Part shown: positions 19,214 through 27,838 of the stretch, piece by piece
How positions within the stretch are numbered: the first letter of the stretch is position 1
Layout: the number at the start of each line of letters is the position of its first letter
Assembly: GCF_000373485.1 (NCBI RefSeq)
Contig: NZ_KB891586.1
Coordinates: forward strand, 200,734 to 264,733
From: Dasania marina DSM 21967
Lineage (GTDB): Bacteria > Pseudomonadota > Gammaproteobacteria > Pseudomonadales > Dasaniaceae
Reading direction: 5' to 3'
Length of the DNA: 64,000 bases
Translations under genes and position numbers: made by a program
Notes under the pieces: generated by a model
Seen by the model: the letters and a program-made list of their open reading frames with translations, nothing else
The model's database searches: none
Told to the model about the DNA's origin: nothing

Positions 19214-19399
19214 TTAACTGCCTGCCAACATAAACTTAATCAGGCCAGCCACTAAACTTATCGCCACCAAGGCCACAATGATTTTTGATAATGCTTGCTG
19301 TTGCTCTGGCGCTAACACCTTGCCGTGCTTTTCGGTCAGTTTCACCACCACAAATAAAGCCACAAACAAACAGGCCAATATACTCAGTAAGGTACCCAT
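19214..19399 (-). CDS. Small two-helix membrane protein of unknown function
   Basis: A 61-residue protein made of two hydrophobic helices (about 2-19 and 39-57) joined by a polar turn (KLTEKHGKVLAPEQQQ). The ATG at 19397-19399 has AGGA six bases upstream; a second ATG two codons earlier sits directly on that site and is less likely. It lies 11 bp downstream of trmH on the same strand. I recognise no family. Confidence 0.65.
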   Translation of the reverse strand: MGTLLSILACLFVALFVVVKLTEKHGKVLAPEQQQALSKIIVALVAISLVAGLIKFMLAGS

Positions 19400-19410
19400 A
19401 AACATTCCTT

Positions 19411-20118
19411 TTATTTAGCCGATGCGGCTCTTTGTGCCAATAATTCCCTAGCCTGCGCATACCAAACCGAGGGGTTGTCGATCTCTCCATCATCTCTCAA
19501 GGGCGGATAGTCCAATTGATTGGCCAAACAAAAATCCCGCACCTTGGGATGACCCCACTCAAAAAACAATCTGTCATAACTGGCCTGGTCAATTCTTTGC
19601 TGCTCGTATAAGCCAGCCTGCTGACGCTGGTGACGCGCCTCGGTTAAAATAATACCCGCAGCTACCGACACATTAAACGACTCCACCATACCCACCATAG
19701 GCACCGTAACATGGATATCGGCATAGGCTTCGCCCTGCTCACTAATCCCTACCCGCTCGGCCCCTAACATTAGGGCCGTGGGCTTGGTGTAATCCACTTC
19801 GTGAAAATCTAGCGCGGTAGCCGATAAATGCGCCGCTACAATTTGATAGCCCTGTGCTTTTAACAGCTCTACCGGCGGCGTCAACTCGCGATAGCGATGT
19901 ACCTCTACCCAACTATGGCTGCCCATAGAGGTGCCTAGGAATTTTTTATAATCACTATCACCTATCACGCAGTGCACATCACTAATACCCACCGCATCGG
20001 CAGTACGAATAATGGCCGATAGGTTTCTGCCCTTGTGCACATCGTCGGTTATCAGGGTTAAATCAGGCTGGCGGCGCGCCAAAACCTGATGCAGGCGCTG
20101 GATTCTTGCTGGAGTCAT
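19411..20118 (-). CDS. trmH: tRNA (guanosine-2'-O-)-methyltransferase TrmH
   Basis: SPOUT-family enzyme that methylates the 2'-O of Gm18 in tRNA. The 235-residue protein begins MTPARIQRLHQVLARRQPDL and shows the family motifs HKGRNLSAIIRTADAVGI, ALMLGAERVGISEQ and MVGMVESFNVSVAAGIIL, the last two forming the knotted SAM site. The C-terminal basic helix extension is present. Length is as in E. coli (229). Confidence 0.94.
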   Translation of the reverse strand: MTPARIQRLHQVLARRQPDLTLITDDVHKGRNLSAIIRTADAVGISDVHCVIGDSDYKKFLGTSMGSHSWVEVHRYRELTPPVELLKAQGYQIVAAHLSATALDFHEVDYTKPTALMLGAERVGISEQGEAYADIHVTVPMVGMVESFNVSVAAGIILTEARHQRQQAGLYEQQRIDQASYDRLFFEWGHPKVRDFCLANQLDYPPLRDDGEIDNPSVWYAQARELLAQRAASAK

Positions 20119-20377
20119 AAAAGCTATCGTTGTTGTGGCTAAATAATGGTGTAATTGTGGTGTAGTTATGGCAAAAAAACCTATAATAGCAAAACTGCTA
20201 TGGTTGCACTAAACATCCTGTACCATGTCCTATAACTCTGCCGGTTAGCGCTGGTTCATAGCGGCAGCACATAGCCCTTGCTTGACATTTTAGGCCAGCA
20301 CAAGCGCTATCACTACTCGGTTATTGCACTAAACTCAACAGAACATACTCAGCGTCAAGCACGGATAACATGGCAAT

Positions 20378-21121
20378 ATGAGCAAAACAACATCCTTCGC
20401 AAAGCTGCTATCAGCGTCATCGCTATTCATGCTATGCCTGCTACCCATAGCCGCCCTAGGCAGTCGCTGGCAGCTATGGCCTTATACCTTAGGATTAGCT
20501 TTATTTGCCCTAGCCTTACTGGTCGGCTTAGCTATACAAGTAATCTGCGCGCTATGGCTAATACAAAAGCCAGCGCAGCCCGTTGTCAAACCGTTACGTT
20601 TAGCCGTTTTACTTGCACTACCCGCACTTATTATTAGCGCAGCATTAATGCGCGAAAACATCAGCGGAATTACCCTGCATGACATCAGCACCAATACCGC
20701 CCAAGCGCCTCAGTATCACAAAGCCCTGCAGCTGCGCGGCGAGCATGCGAATAGCGTAAAGTACACCGCCGACAAAGCACAAGCGCAGTCACAACTATAT
20801 CCACACATCAAACCTATTATTACCCTGCTCAATCGCCAACAAAATTTTCAACTAGCGTTAGCTACGGCCCAATATTTAGGCTGGGATATACACCACCAAA
20901 ATAGGCAAGCCGGGATTATTGAAGCGGTAGATACCAGCTTTTGGTTTGGTTTTAAAGATGACATTATTATTCAAGCGCAGGACCAACGAGTCGATATACG
21001 CTCTACTTCCAGAGTGGGCGAAAGCGACCTAGGCGCCAATGCCAAGCGCATCAGCCAGTTTATTGCGCATTTCCAAACATTGCTGAGTGTTTCACCTACA
21101 ATAAAAGCTACGCCGCAGTAA
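20378..21121 (+). CDS. DUF1499 membrane protein
   Basis: A 247-residue protein with three predicted hydrophobic helices in the first 95 residues (LFMLCLLPIAALG, LGLALFALALLVGLAIQVI, AVLLALPALIISAALM) and a DUF1499 domain at about 120-245, recognisable by FWFGFKDDIIIQAQDQRVD and RSTSRVGESDLGANAKRI. Function of DUF1499 is unknown. It is transcribed away from trmH with a 259-bp upstream gap and precedes the hybrid kinase gene by 29 bp, so co-transcription is possible. Confidence 0.82.
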   Translation: MSKTTSFAKLLSASSLFMLCLLPIAALGSRWQLWPYTLGLALFALALLVGLAIQVICALWLIQKPAQPVVKPLRLAVLLALPALIISAALMRENISGITLHDISTNTAQAPQYHKALQLRGEHANSVKYTADKAQAQSQLYPHIKPIITLLNRQQNFQLALATAQYLGWDIHHQNRQAGIIEAVDTSFWFGFKDDIIIQAQDQRVDIRSTSRVGESDLGANAKRISQFIAHFQTLLSVSPTIKATPQ

Positions 21122-21150
21122 CTGACTCTCACTATCTATGAATTAAGTGG

Positions 21151-23550
21151 ATGCACCCCATAATGCTGTTCAACAAGACGCTTATTTACCAACTATTATG
21201 CCTGTCCCTCAATTTCCTTATCATTGCATCCCCGCAACTTTATGCCCTAGAAGTTAACGACCGTAATAGCAGCTATAATTTAACTAAAGATACCTATTGG
21301 CTAGAAGATAAAAGCCAGTTAATGACCATTTCTGACATACTCAAACCTCAGGCGCTGGACCGTTTTCAACGCAACCAAAAAAAATCATTTAACCTCGGCT
21401 ATAAAGATTCTCATATATGGCTACAGCTCAAACTCAAACGCGGGCCGCAACAAGCACTGAATAAAAATTGGTTTTTAAGCATAGATAACCCCTTACTCGA
21501 TCACATCGATATTTATCATTACGAGAATCAGTCTCTGCTCAAAAAAACAACACTAGGCGACCAATACCCCTTTGCCAAACGCCTTATCAAGCAACGTACA
21601 TTTATCTACCCTATACGCTTTAGCGATGCCCCTATAGAGCTATACATTAAGGTCGCGAGCAGCAGCGCCTTAGACATTCCCTTATATCTACACGATGACA
21701 TCAATTTAACCGAGCAATACAGCGAGAAAAGCACGTACTACGGCATCTACTTCGGAATCATTTTATTCACGTTACTGTATTGCCTATTTAATTTTATTAG
21801 CACGCGTAAACCTTTTGTTTTTTATGCACTAATGTATATCGCTGCCGTTGGTTTTATGCAGGCCACTGTCAACGGCTATTCCTTTCAATATCTATGGCCA
21901 GCCTTACCGGCTTTAAACCAAGCCATTATTTTGACTTTATTTAATTTGTGCTGCCTCTTTGCATTATTATTGAGCAGACATTTCCTATCATTTACACAGA
22001 AAAGCTACGGCCTAGAAATTCTATTTAATGGCAGCATAGCGCTAGCTATAATTTTATCCTTACTCAGCCCTTTTATGGATTATCAGTCAGCCAACGAAGC
22101 TGGTTTAATATTGATTGTAATCAGTTGCCTGGTTATTTTCTTTTCTACAGTTAATAGCATTAATCGCGGTGATAAAACCAGCCGACTGTTTTTATTATCA
22201 TGGCTATGTATCGCCCCTAGCATTATTAGCTATAGCTTAATCACGGCCCAATATGTCAACTTGGGGGCATTAACGGAAACAGCCATTTTGGCAGGGTCAG
22301 CGCTACAAGCTATATTATTGGCACTTGCTATCAACAATAGAATCAATGAGAAACTACAACGTAATTACAGTAATAAAGCGGCTGAACACAGCCAACTGCA
22401 GCAGCAATTTAATGAATTAGAGCAGGCGGCAGCCTACAGCAAAAGAGAAAGCCTACTCAAAGATAGTTTTTTAGCGACCATCAGCCACGAACTACGCAAC
22501 CCAATTAATGGTATAGAAGGAGCCCTGTCCCTAATAGATAGGAAAACCTTAAACAAACAGCAATGCCACTATATTAATGCAGCCAATAACTCGGCACAAA
22601 ACCTGACTACGCTAATCAATTCCATTGTTCATTTTTCTGAAATACAGGCGGGTACGGCAAGAGCTAAAAAAGAAAGCTTTGAATTAAGGCCTACCTTTAA
22701 TCGCCTCGCCGAATCATTCCGACATCGCTGTAATATAAAAAACATCCGTTTTCATTGGCATATTGATAAAAATGTGCCCAATTATATTATCAGCGATTGC
22801 GATCAACTGAGTTTAGTACTGTCTCAGCTCGTCGATAACGCCATTAAATATACCGACCAAGGCGTAGTTACCGTCACTCTGTCTACAGCAAATCAGCAGC
22901 TCTATTTTTCAGTCAACGATAGCGGTAGCGGCATACACCCCAGCAAACTTACAGCCATGCAAAAAGAATTGCAGCGCAGTGATAGTGAGTATTTACGACA
23001 CCATCATGACCTAGGTATAGGTCTATCCATATGCCACCGTGTTTGCTTGTTACTTAACGCTCAACTGCATATAGAATCTACTGTCGGCCAAGGATCGCTG
23101 TTTACCTTTGCTATATCCTTACAGGTACCCAGCATAGAGCTGCAGCAGGATTACAATTCTGACAACAACAATAAAGAAAAAATAGTCCTTATCGCCGAAG
23201 ACAATCCCGTTAATCAAATGGTCTTAAAAGGCATGTTAGAAAAGTTAGACTGCATCGTGTTAAGTGCTAATAATGGCCAACAGGCATTGGACATACTACA
23301 ACTGCAACCTGTCGACATTATTTTAATGGATTGCCAAATGCCGGTTATGGATGGTTTTGCAGCCACTCAAAAGATTCGGCTATCGAGTAGTGCTTATAGC
23401 AACATCCCTATCATCGCGGTCACCGCCAATGCCATGGCTGGCGACAATGAGCAGTGCATAGCCCAAGGTATGAACGATTATATTAAAAAACCTATTAACC
23501 GTGATTTATTAGCACAAAAAATTCACTACTGGTTGCGAGAAACAAACTAA
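21151..23550 (+). CDS. 7TMR-DISM hybrid sensor histidine kinase with receiver domain
   Basis: A 799-residue membrane kinase. In order: signal peptide, a periplasmic 7TMR-DISMED2-type carbohydrate-binding-like domain (about 35-190: DSHIWLQLKLK, WFLSIDNPLLDHIDIYHYE), seven transmembrane helices (about 195-390), a coiled coil, HisKA with the phospho-accepting His446 in SHELRNPINGI, an HATPase (N box QLVDNAIKY, G box DSGSGI, LGIGLSI) and a C-terminal receiver with Asp727 in LMDCQMPVMDGF. The REC domain lacks an attached output, so the phosphoryl group is likely passed on, perhaps to the CheY-like protein at 25.1 kb. The ligand is unknown; CheX follows 108 bp downstream. Confidence 0.93.
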   Translation: MHPIMLFNKTLIYQLLCLSLNFLIIASPQLYALEVNDRNSSYNLTKDTYWLEDKSQLMTISDILKPQALDRFQRNQKKSFNLGYKDSHIWLQLKLKRGPQQALNKNWFLSIDNPLLDHIDIYHYENQSLLKKTTLGDQYPFAKRLIKQRTFIYPIRFSDAPIELYIKVASSSALDIPLYLHDDINLTEQYSEKSTYYGIYFGIILFTLLYCLFNFISTRKPFVFYALMYIAAVGFMQATVNGYSFQYLWPALPALNQAIILTLFNLCCLFALLLSRHFLSFTQKSYGLEILFNGSIALAIILSLLSPFMDYQSANEAGLILIVISCLVIFFSTVNSINRGDKTSRLFLLSWLCIAPSIISYSLITAQYVNLGALTETAILAGSALQAILLALAINNRINEKLQRNYSNKAAEHSQLQQQFNELEQAAAYSKRESLLKDSFLATISHELRNPINGIEGALSLIDRKTLNKQQCHYINAANNSAQNLTTLINSIVHFSEIQAGTARAKKESFELRPTFNRLAESFRHRCNIKNIRFHWHIDKNVPNYIISDCDQLSLVLSQLVDNAIKYTDQGVVTVTLSTANQQLYFSVNDSGSGIHPSKLTAMQKELQRSDSEYLRHHHDLGIGLSICHRVCLLLNAQLHIESTVGQGSLFTFAISLQVPSIELQQDYNSDNNNKEKIVLIAEDNPVNQMVLKGMLEKLDCIVLSANNGQQALDILQLQPVDIILMDCQMPVMDGFAATQKIRLSSSAYSNIPIIAVTANAMAGDNEQCIAQGMNDYIKKPINRDLLAQKIHYWLRETN

Positions 23551-23566
23551 CCGGCAACTGGACGTA

Positions 23567-23610
23567 GTGATACTGGCCTTATAACAACGATAGTTGTAAA
23601 ACAGTATCGC
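23567..23610. other. Nested inverted repeat between the hybrid kinase and cheX-like genes
   Basis: GTGATACTG pairs with CAGTATCGC (one G-T type pair) and encloses a second hairpin ACAAC-GATA-GTTGT. There is no T run after it, so it looks more like an RNA structure or protein-binding site than a terminator. Function unknown. Confidence 0.4.
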
Positions 23611-23658
23611 TAACGCTAACCTTAATCGGGACTGCTTTAACGGACGTAACCTCACCGA

Positions 23659-24120
23659 ATGAATTCTCAGTATATAAATCCCCTACTGGCGGCCACAGTG
23701 AACGTGCTTACCACTATGGCCATGGTAGAAGTGACTATAGGTAAACCTTGCCTTAAAGATGGGCCCGATAGCCTAGGTGACATTACCAGCGTCATTGATT
23801 TAAAGGGCGACAATCATCACGGTTCACTGGCCATTAGCTTTACTAAAGAGGCCATACTCAACATCGCCGAAAATATGCTGGGCGAAAGTTTTAGCGAAGT
23901 CGACGAGACGATTGCCGATGTGGTTGGTGAGATCACCAATATGATTACCGGTAATGCCAAGCAGCTGTATTCTGAAACCGGTCTGGAATTTGACTTAGCC
24001 ACGCCTACCACCAACATAGGTAAAAATATACCCGTGGCACATACTGTTACTGGCGCAACCCTTTTAATCCCCTTCGAAACCAAGGCCGGTGCTTTTTACA
24101 TAGAGGTCTGTTTTAATTAG
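23659..24120 (+). CDS. CheX-like chemotaxis phosphatase
   Basis: A 153-residue protein of the CheC/CheX/FliY phosphatase group, which dephosphorylate CheY-type receivers. The active-site signature is visible as Asp87-X3-Glu91-X2-Asn94 (DVVGEITN), followed by Pro116, fitting the [DS]X3EX2N...P consensus. It lies close to a receiver-bearing kinase and a stand-alone CheY-like protein, which are natural substrates. No flagellar or methyl-accepting chemotaxis genes are in the window, so a role in motility is not shown. Confidence 0.88.
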   Translation: MNSQYINPLLAATVNVLTTMAMVEVTIGKPCLKDGPDSLGDITSVIDLKGDNHHGSLAISFTKEAILNIAENMLGESFSEVDETIADVVGEITNMITGNAKQLYSETGLEFDLATPTTNIGKNIPVAHTVTGATLLIPFETKAGAFYIEVCFN

Positions 24121-24156
24121 CGCCATCACCCCTAAGCTGCGGCCCAAACCTCTATT

Positions 24157-25074
24157 ATGACCCTAGCCTCTCACCCCGTTCACTGGCATATTTTAGGCGC
24201 TGGCGCGATAGGCTCACTCTGGTCTGCCCGCTGGCATCAACAGGGAGTCAACACGACTGCTATTTGCCGGCAGCTCAATTCCGAAGCGCTGTCACTAGAC
24301 TTTTTTGCTGCGGATGCACACTTTAGTTTTCAAACACCACGGCTCATCGCCACCGAGCTACAACCCCCCATACATCACCTGCTCATTACCACCAAGGCCC
24401 AGCAATGCCTAGCAGCCTTTGCTAGCGTGGCGCCACTGCTCAGCGAGCAGGCCGTGATCATCGTGTTGCAAAATGGCATGGCGGTAAAATCGCTTACGCC
24501 GCAAAGGCAGCAGCGACTCTATGCCGCCACCACTACCGATGGTGCTCACTTTAGCGACCCCCACACCCTGCGTCATGTCGGTCAGGGGGAGACCCACATA
24601 GGCCCTATAAATACCGCTGCAGAGCAGTACCCAGCAGCGCAGCTACTAACACTATTACCGCGTTCTCTGCGCATACATTTCAGCCTAGATATAGAACAAC
24701 AGCTATGGCGCAAATTAGCCATTAACTGCGCGATTAATGCCTTGGGGGTTAAATATCAATGCCGCAATGGTGAGCTGATTAGCCGTGAACCCATACGGCA
24801 GGAATTAATCGACCTATGCCGTGAGATTACTACGGTCGCTAAGGCTCAAGGCCTGGGGCCATGGTTTGATACGCTGTATGAAGAGGTTGCTGCCGTAGCG
24901 GCTCTCACGGGTGATAATATTAACTCCACCTTACAAGATATTAAGCGAGGCAAAGCCACCGAAATTTCGGCTTTAAATGGTTATTTATGTGATGTGGCTA
25001 AAAAGCTAAACATAGCGACCCCACTAAACCAGGCGCTCGTCCAGTTGGTGCTGGCTAAAGCTGGCCAATCTTAG
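24157..25074 (+). CDS. panE: 2-dehydropantoate 2-reductase
   Basis: NADPH-dependent ketopantoate reductase of pantothenate synthesis. The 305-residue protein has the dinucleotide motif ILGAGAIGSLWSARW, TTKAQQ at the cofactor pocket, the catalytic lysine in KLAINCAINALGVKY and the C-terminal segment STLQDIKRGKATEISALNGY, all typical of PanE/ApbA. It sits 36 bp after the CheX gene, seemingly an unrelated metabolic gene among signalling genes. Confidence 0.92.
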   Translation: MTLASHPVHWHILGAGAIGSLWSARWHQQGVNTTAICRQLNSEALSLDFFAADAHFSFQTPRLIATELQPPIHHLLITTKAQQCLAAFASVAPLLSEQAVIIVLQNGMAVKSLTPQRQQRLYAATTTDGAHFSDPHTLRHVGQGETHIGPINTAAEQYPAAQLLTLLPRSLRIHFSLDIEQQLWRKLAINCAINALGVKYQCRNGELISREPIRQELIDLCREITTVAKAQGLGPWFDTLYEEVAAVAALTGDNINSTLQDIKRGKATEISALNGYLCDVAKKLNIATPLNQALVQLVLAKAGQS

Positions 25075-25082
25075 CGCCGGCC

Positions 25083-25448
25083 TTATAGCAAGCCGTAGGT
25101 ATTTAACACTTCAGCCAGCTTGTCGCGATTTATCGGTTTATTGATAAAATCTAATGCCCCAGCCTTAATGGCCCTCGCTTTGGCCTCAGGTTGTATATCT
25201 GCCGAGATAACAATAATCATAGACTTCAGGCCCTCGGATTTAATGCCCGCTAACACCCCGTAGCCGTCCAGCTCAGGCATAGTGAGGTCGAGAAACAACA
25301 TCTCCCCCTTACCCGCTCGTATGGCTTCTAGCCCCTCTATTCCATTGCAGGCAAAACTGACCTCCACATCCCAATCAGGTGGCAGTGACCTAGCCACCTG
25401 ATTTCTGGCCATATTAGAGTCATCACAGATTAATACAGGAATACTCAC
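25083..25448 (-). CDS. Single-domain CheY-like response regulator
   Basis: A 121-residue stand-alone receiver. It has the acidic pair in LICDDSNMARN, the phospho-acceptor in MLFLDLTMPELDGYGV, the conserved Ser in IVISAD and the Lys in DFINKPINRDKL. No output domain is attached. It lies convergent with panE, close to a CheX-type phosphatase and upstream on the minus strand is a cyclic-nucleotide-binding protein gene 22 bp away, so the two minus-strand genes are probably an operon. Confidence 0.92.
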   Translation of the reverse strand: MSIPVLICDDSNMARNQVARSLPPDWDVEVSFACNGIEGLEAIRAGKGEMLFLDLTMPELDGYGVLAGIKSEGLKSMIIVISADIQPEAKARAIKAGALDFINKPINRDKLAEVLNTYGLL

Positions 25449-25470
25449 TTATCACACCCCTTGGTAAGTG

Positions 25471-26145
25471 CTACTCCTTAGCGGTGACTACAGCAACAAC
25501 GACATCTTGTATTTTACCGCCGTCGGTATTCCAGCGGTCCAAAATAGAAGCTAATTGTTGCGCTTGTTCAAATAACGACTGTAACTCTTCGGGCGTCTCT
25601 TTTTCACCGGCATGAAACTTTACCTGCCTAAGCTCTTGAGCCAGAAGGTGCTGCCCCTGCTCCATACGCTTTTGCTCCAAACGCCAGCGTATGCTGTGCA
25701 CCATCGTGCGGTAAAAAATCAGCTTGGTATACAAAGACACGGTATCAAAGTTATGTATATCACCAAAGGGCTTAAAGTCAGTGGCGAACAGGGTGGCGGT
25801 TTTGCCATTATTGTCAGCAGCTACAGTTGCTTTGCGCTCATGATCACAGAGCAGAGCCAAATCGCCAAACAACTCGCCCGGCGTAATATGGTTTAAAGGC
25901 TGCTCTTGCTGGGGTGAATTTAAATACACCGACAGACCCCCTTTAATCAAAAAATACAGCCACGAGCCCCTGTCACCCCTGCGCATAATGGTTTCGCCCG
26001 AGTCCAGCTCCACTATGCAGGAAAAGTCCATCAACACAGCCAGCTGTTGCTCATCTTCGCGCTGTAGTTGGTTAAAGAAAGGGATTCTGCGTAGCAAAGA
26101 GGCAATATCTTCAGCTTTAAATTCACTTAAATCTTTAATTTTCAT
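25471..26145 (-). CDS. Cyclic-nucleotide-binding domain protein
   Basis: A 224-residue protein with a CRP-like cNMP-binding beta-roll at about 20-135 (PFFNQLQREDEQQLAVLMDF, GETIMRRGDRGSWLYFLIKG). The phosphate-binding cassette reads GELFGDLALLCDHERKATV, so the usual Glu after FG is Asp. There is no helix-turn-helix; the C-terminal 85 residues are helical and charged. It may be a cAMP or other nucleotide receptor that acts by protein contact. Co-transcribed with the CheY-like gene just downstream. Confidence 0.87.
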   Translation of the reverse strand: MKIKDLSEFKAEDIASLLRRIPFFNQLQREDEQQLAVLMDFSCIVELDSGETIMRRGDRGSWLYFLIKGGLSVYLNSPQQEQPLNHITPGELFGDLALLCDHERKATVAADNNGKTATLFATDFKPFGDIHNFDTVSLYTKLIFYRTMVHSIRWRLEQKRMEQGQHLLAQELRQVKFHAGEKETPEELQSLFEQAQQLASILDRWNTDGGKIQDVVVAVVTAKE

Positions 26146-26599
26146 TCGTTAATTTTTATAAGTAAGGCGTTAAATTTCAAAATGTCTCCACAAGATAGAC
26201 TGAATCAAGACATAAACAAAGCCAGCATACAGGCTATAGTAAGCGCTGGCCGTAAACTGGCCGACCATATTACCCAATATACGCAATAAACGAAGATAAA
26301 AACCGGAGAAAACGGCCCCCAGCCACGGTAAATAGCACAAAATACTGGCAACACCCCCTTTACATTAGCTACTACTGCGCTACATTAAGTCTGTAATCGA
26401 AATGGAATAAAAATCGCTTAGTGCTCAAAGATTCTATTATATGTGCGGTATAACAATCTAATTACACAAACAGCAACCAGCACTGGTTCTGTAGTAGAGA
26501 ATGCCTTAGAATAAAATTTGACCGTATACGCTATACCAGTTTGACTTATTGAACTGAACTACAATAAAAACGGCTAAAAGCCAGAAAACACTTAAAACA
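26146..26599. other. Intergenic gap of about 450 bp between divergent genes
   Basis: This A/T-rich gap separates the minus-strand cyclic-nucleotide-binding gene from the plus-strand TonB-domain gene and must hold both promoters. I see no clear operator, repeat or terminator. It contains one possible 35-codon frame (26182-26289), listed separately with low confidence. Confidence 0.6.
26182..26289 (+). CDS. Possible 35-residue small protein (speculative)
   Basis: An ATG-started frame reads MSPQDRLNQDINKASIQAI and continues to a TAA after 35 codons; the product would be an amphipathic helix-like peptide without a signal or membrane segment. There is no good ribosome site. A chance frame is at least as likely. 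Confidence 0.2.
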   Translation: MSPQDRLNQDINKASIQAIVSAGRKLADHITQYTQ

Positions 26600-27769
26600 A
26601 TGAATAAACTATTTTCACTTTTAACAGTATGTTTAGCGCTCACGTTTACCGCCAGCAACAGCTATGCGCAAGACAGCGTTTTTGATGAGCTAACCTTGAA
26701 TGGCCTAGCCGCCTTTCAAAAACTACGTAAAGAGTATTACATAGGGGCATTGTATCTAGAACGTAACAGCCAATCCCCTGAAGACATACTAGCCATGTCA
26801 GGTAATAAGCGTATGGATATACGCATAGTTGACGACAACTGGTCACCTAGGCGCTTTGCCAAAGAGTGGACGGGCGCCATATTGTTAAATAATGAATCGC
26901 CTAACTTAGAAAAACTAACCACCCAAATTCAGGCATTCACCCAAATTCCACGCAATGATCTTATTACCGGCGATCACCTAACCATCGATATGGCTGAAGG
27001 CCGCCACACCACTATTTACCTCAATGGTCACCGCGTATTTAGAACAGTTAACAACGATTTTTTCTACGCCCTGCTCAACACATGGATAGGCTCTAAGCCT
27101 CCCTCCACCGAATTTAGGCAAAATATAGTCAAACTACCTCGCGACGAAGACGGTGTTACGCTACTGACCCGCTATGAAAACCTCAACTACAGCGATAAGC
27201 GCAAGCGCCAAATTATGGGCTGGTCTAAATCCGAGCAAAACACCGGCTCGGCTAGCAGCTCAGGCGCCTTTGGCCCTCCCGGCATTAACGGTGCTGTCAG
27301 CGCCAGCGTCAGTGTTAACACCGAGCAAGCAGCTGCCCAAAAAGCTGCCGCCGCAAAAAAAGCCGCTGAAGAAAAAGTCGCCGCCGACGCGCTGGCCAAA
27401 GCCAGAGCCGCCAAAGAAGTTGCCGAAGCCAAAGCCGCCGCCTCTGCTGCCGCGCTAGCTAAAGCCCGAGCCGAACAAGCCCGCCAAGAAGCAATGAATG
27501 AATACCAGTCGGCAATGTATCAAATTATTTCAAAAAACGTGAAATACCCTAAACGTTCGCAGCAACGCGGCGAACGTGGCAGAGCGGTAGTCGCCGTGGA
27601 GTTAGATCGTGAAGGTAAAATACTCAAGCTCTCACTGAAAGAGCCCACCCAGTTCTCGCGCTTAAACAGTGCCGCCGAGAAAGCCTTTAAAGTATCCGAG
27701 CCCTTCCCCCCCATACCTCAAGACTTAACCGGTAATAGCTTCGAATTTCTGTTCCCTATTAACTTCTAG
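26600..27769 (+). CDS. Exported chalcone-isomerase-like / TonB C-terminal domain fusion protein
   Basis: A 389-residue protein with a cleavable signal peptide ending SNSYAQ. Residues about 28-190 resemble the bacterial chalcone-isomerase-like family: YYIGALYLERNSQSPEDIL, NKRMDIRIVDDNWSPRRFAK and EWTGAILLNNESPNL. Residues about 243-305 form an Ala/Lys/Glu coiled coil like TolA, and about 306-389 are a TonB/TolA C-terminal domain (NVKYPKRSQQRGERGRAVVA, PFPPIPQDLTG). Unlike TonB it has no retained N-terminal membrane anchor visible. No ExbBD genes are adjacent. Its 3' end is closed by a strong bidirectional terminator. Role unknown; a periplasmic link to the envelope is my inference. Confidence 0.8.
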   Translation: MNKLFSLLTVCLALTFTASNSYAQDSVFDELTLNGLAAFQKLRKEYYIGALYLERNSQSPEDILAMSGNKRMDIRIVDDNWSPRRFAKEWTGAILLNNESPNLEKLTTQIQAFTQIPRNDLITGDHLTIDMAEGRHTTIYLNGHRVFRTVNNDFFYALLNTWIGSKPPSTEFRQNIVKLPRDEDGVTLLTRYENLNYSDKRKRQIMGWSKSEQNTGSASSSGAFGPPGINGAVSASVSVNTEQAAAQKAAAAKKAAEEKVAADALAKARAAKEVAEAKAAASAAALAKARAEQARQEAMNEYQSAMYQIISKNVKYPKRSQQRGERGRAVVAVELDREGKILKLSLKEPTQFSRLNSAAEKAFKVSEPFPPIPQDLTGNSFEFLFPINF

Positions 27770-27806
27770 TCATAAAAAAAGCGGGGTTACCCGCTTTTTT
27801 TATGAC
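27769..27806. terminator. Bidirectional terminator, long perfect stem
   Basis: GTCATAAAAAAAGCGGG and CCCGCTTTTTTTATGAC are exact complements around a four-base loop. It ends both the plus-strand TonB-domain gene and the minus-strand REC-GGDEF gene. Confidence 0.9.
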
Positions 27807-27838
27807 TGTTTAATGATTACCGAAGCAATATTCCCTAG

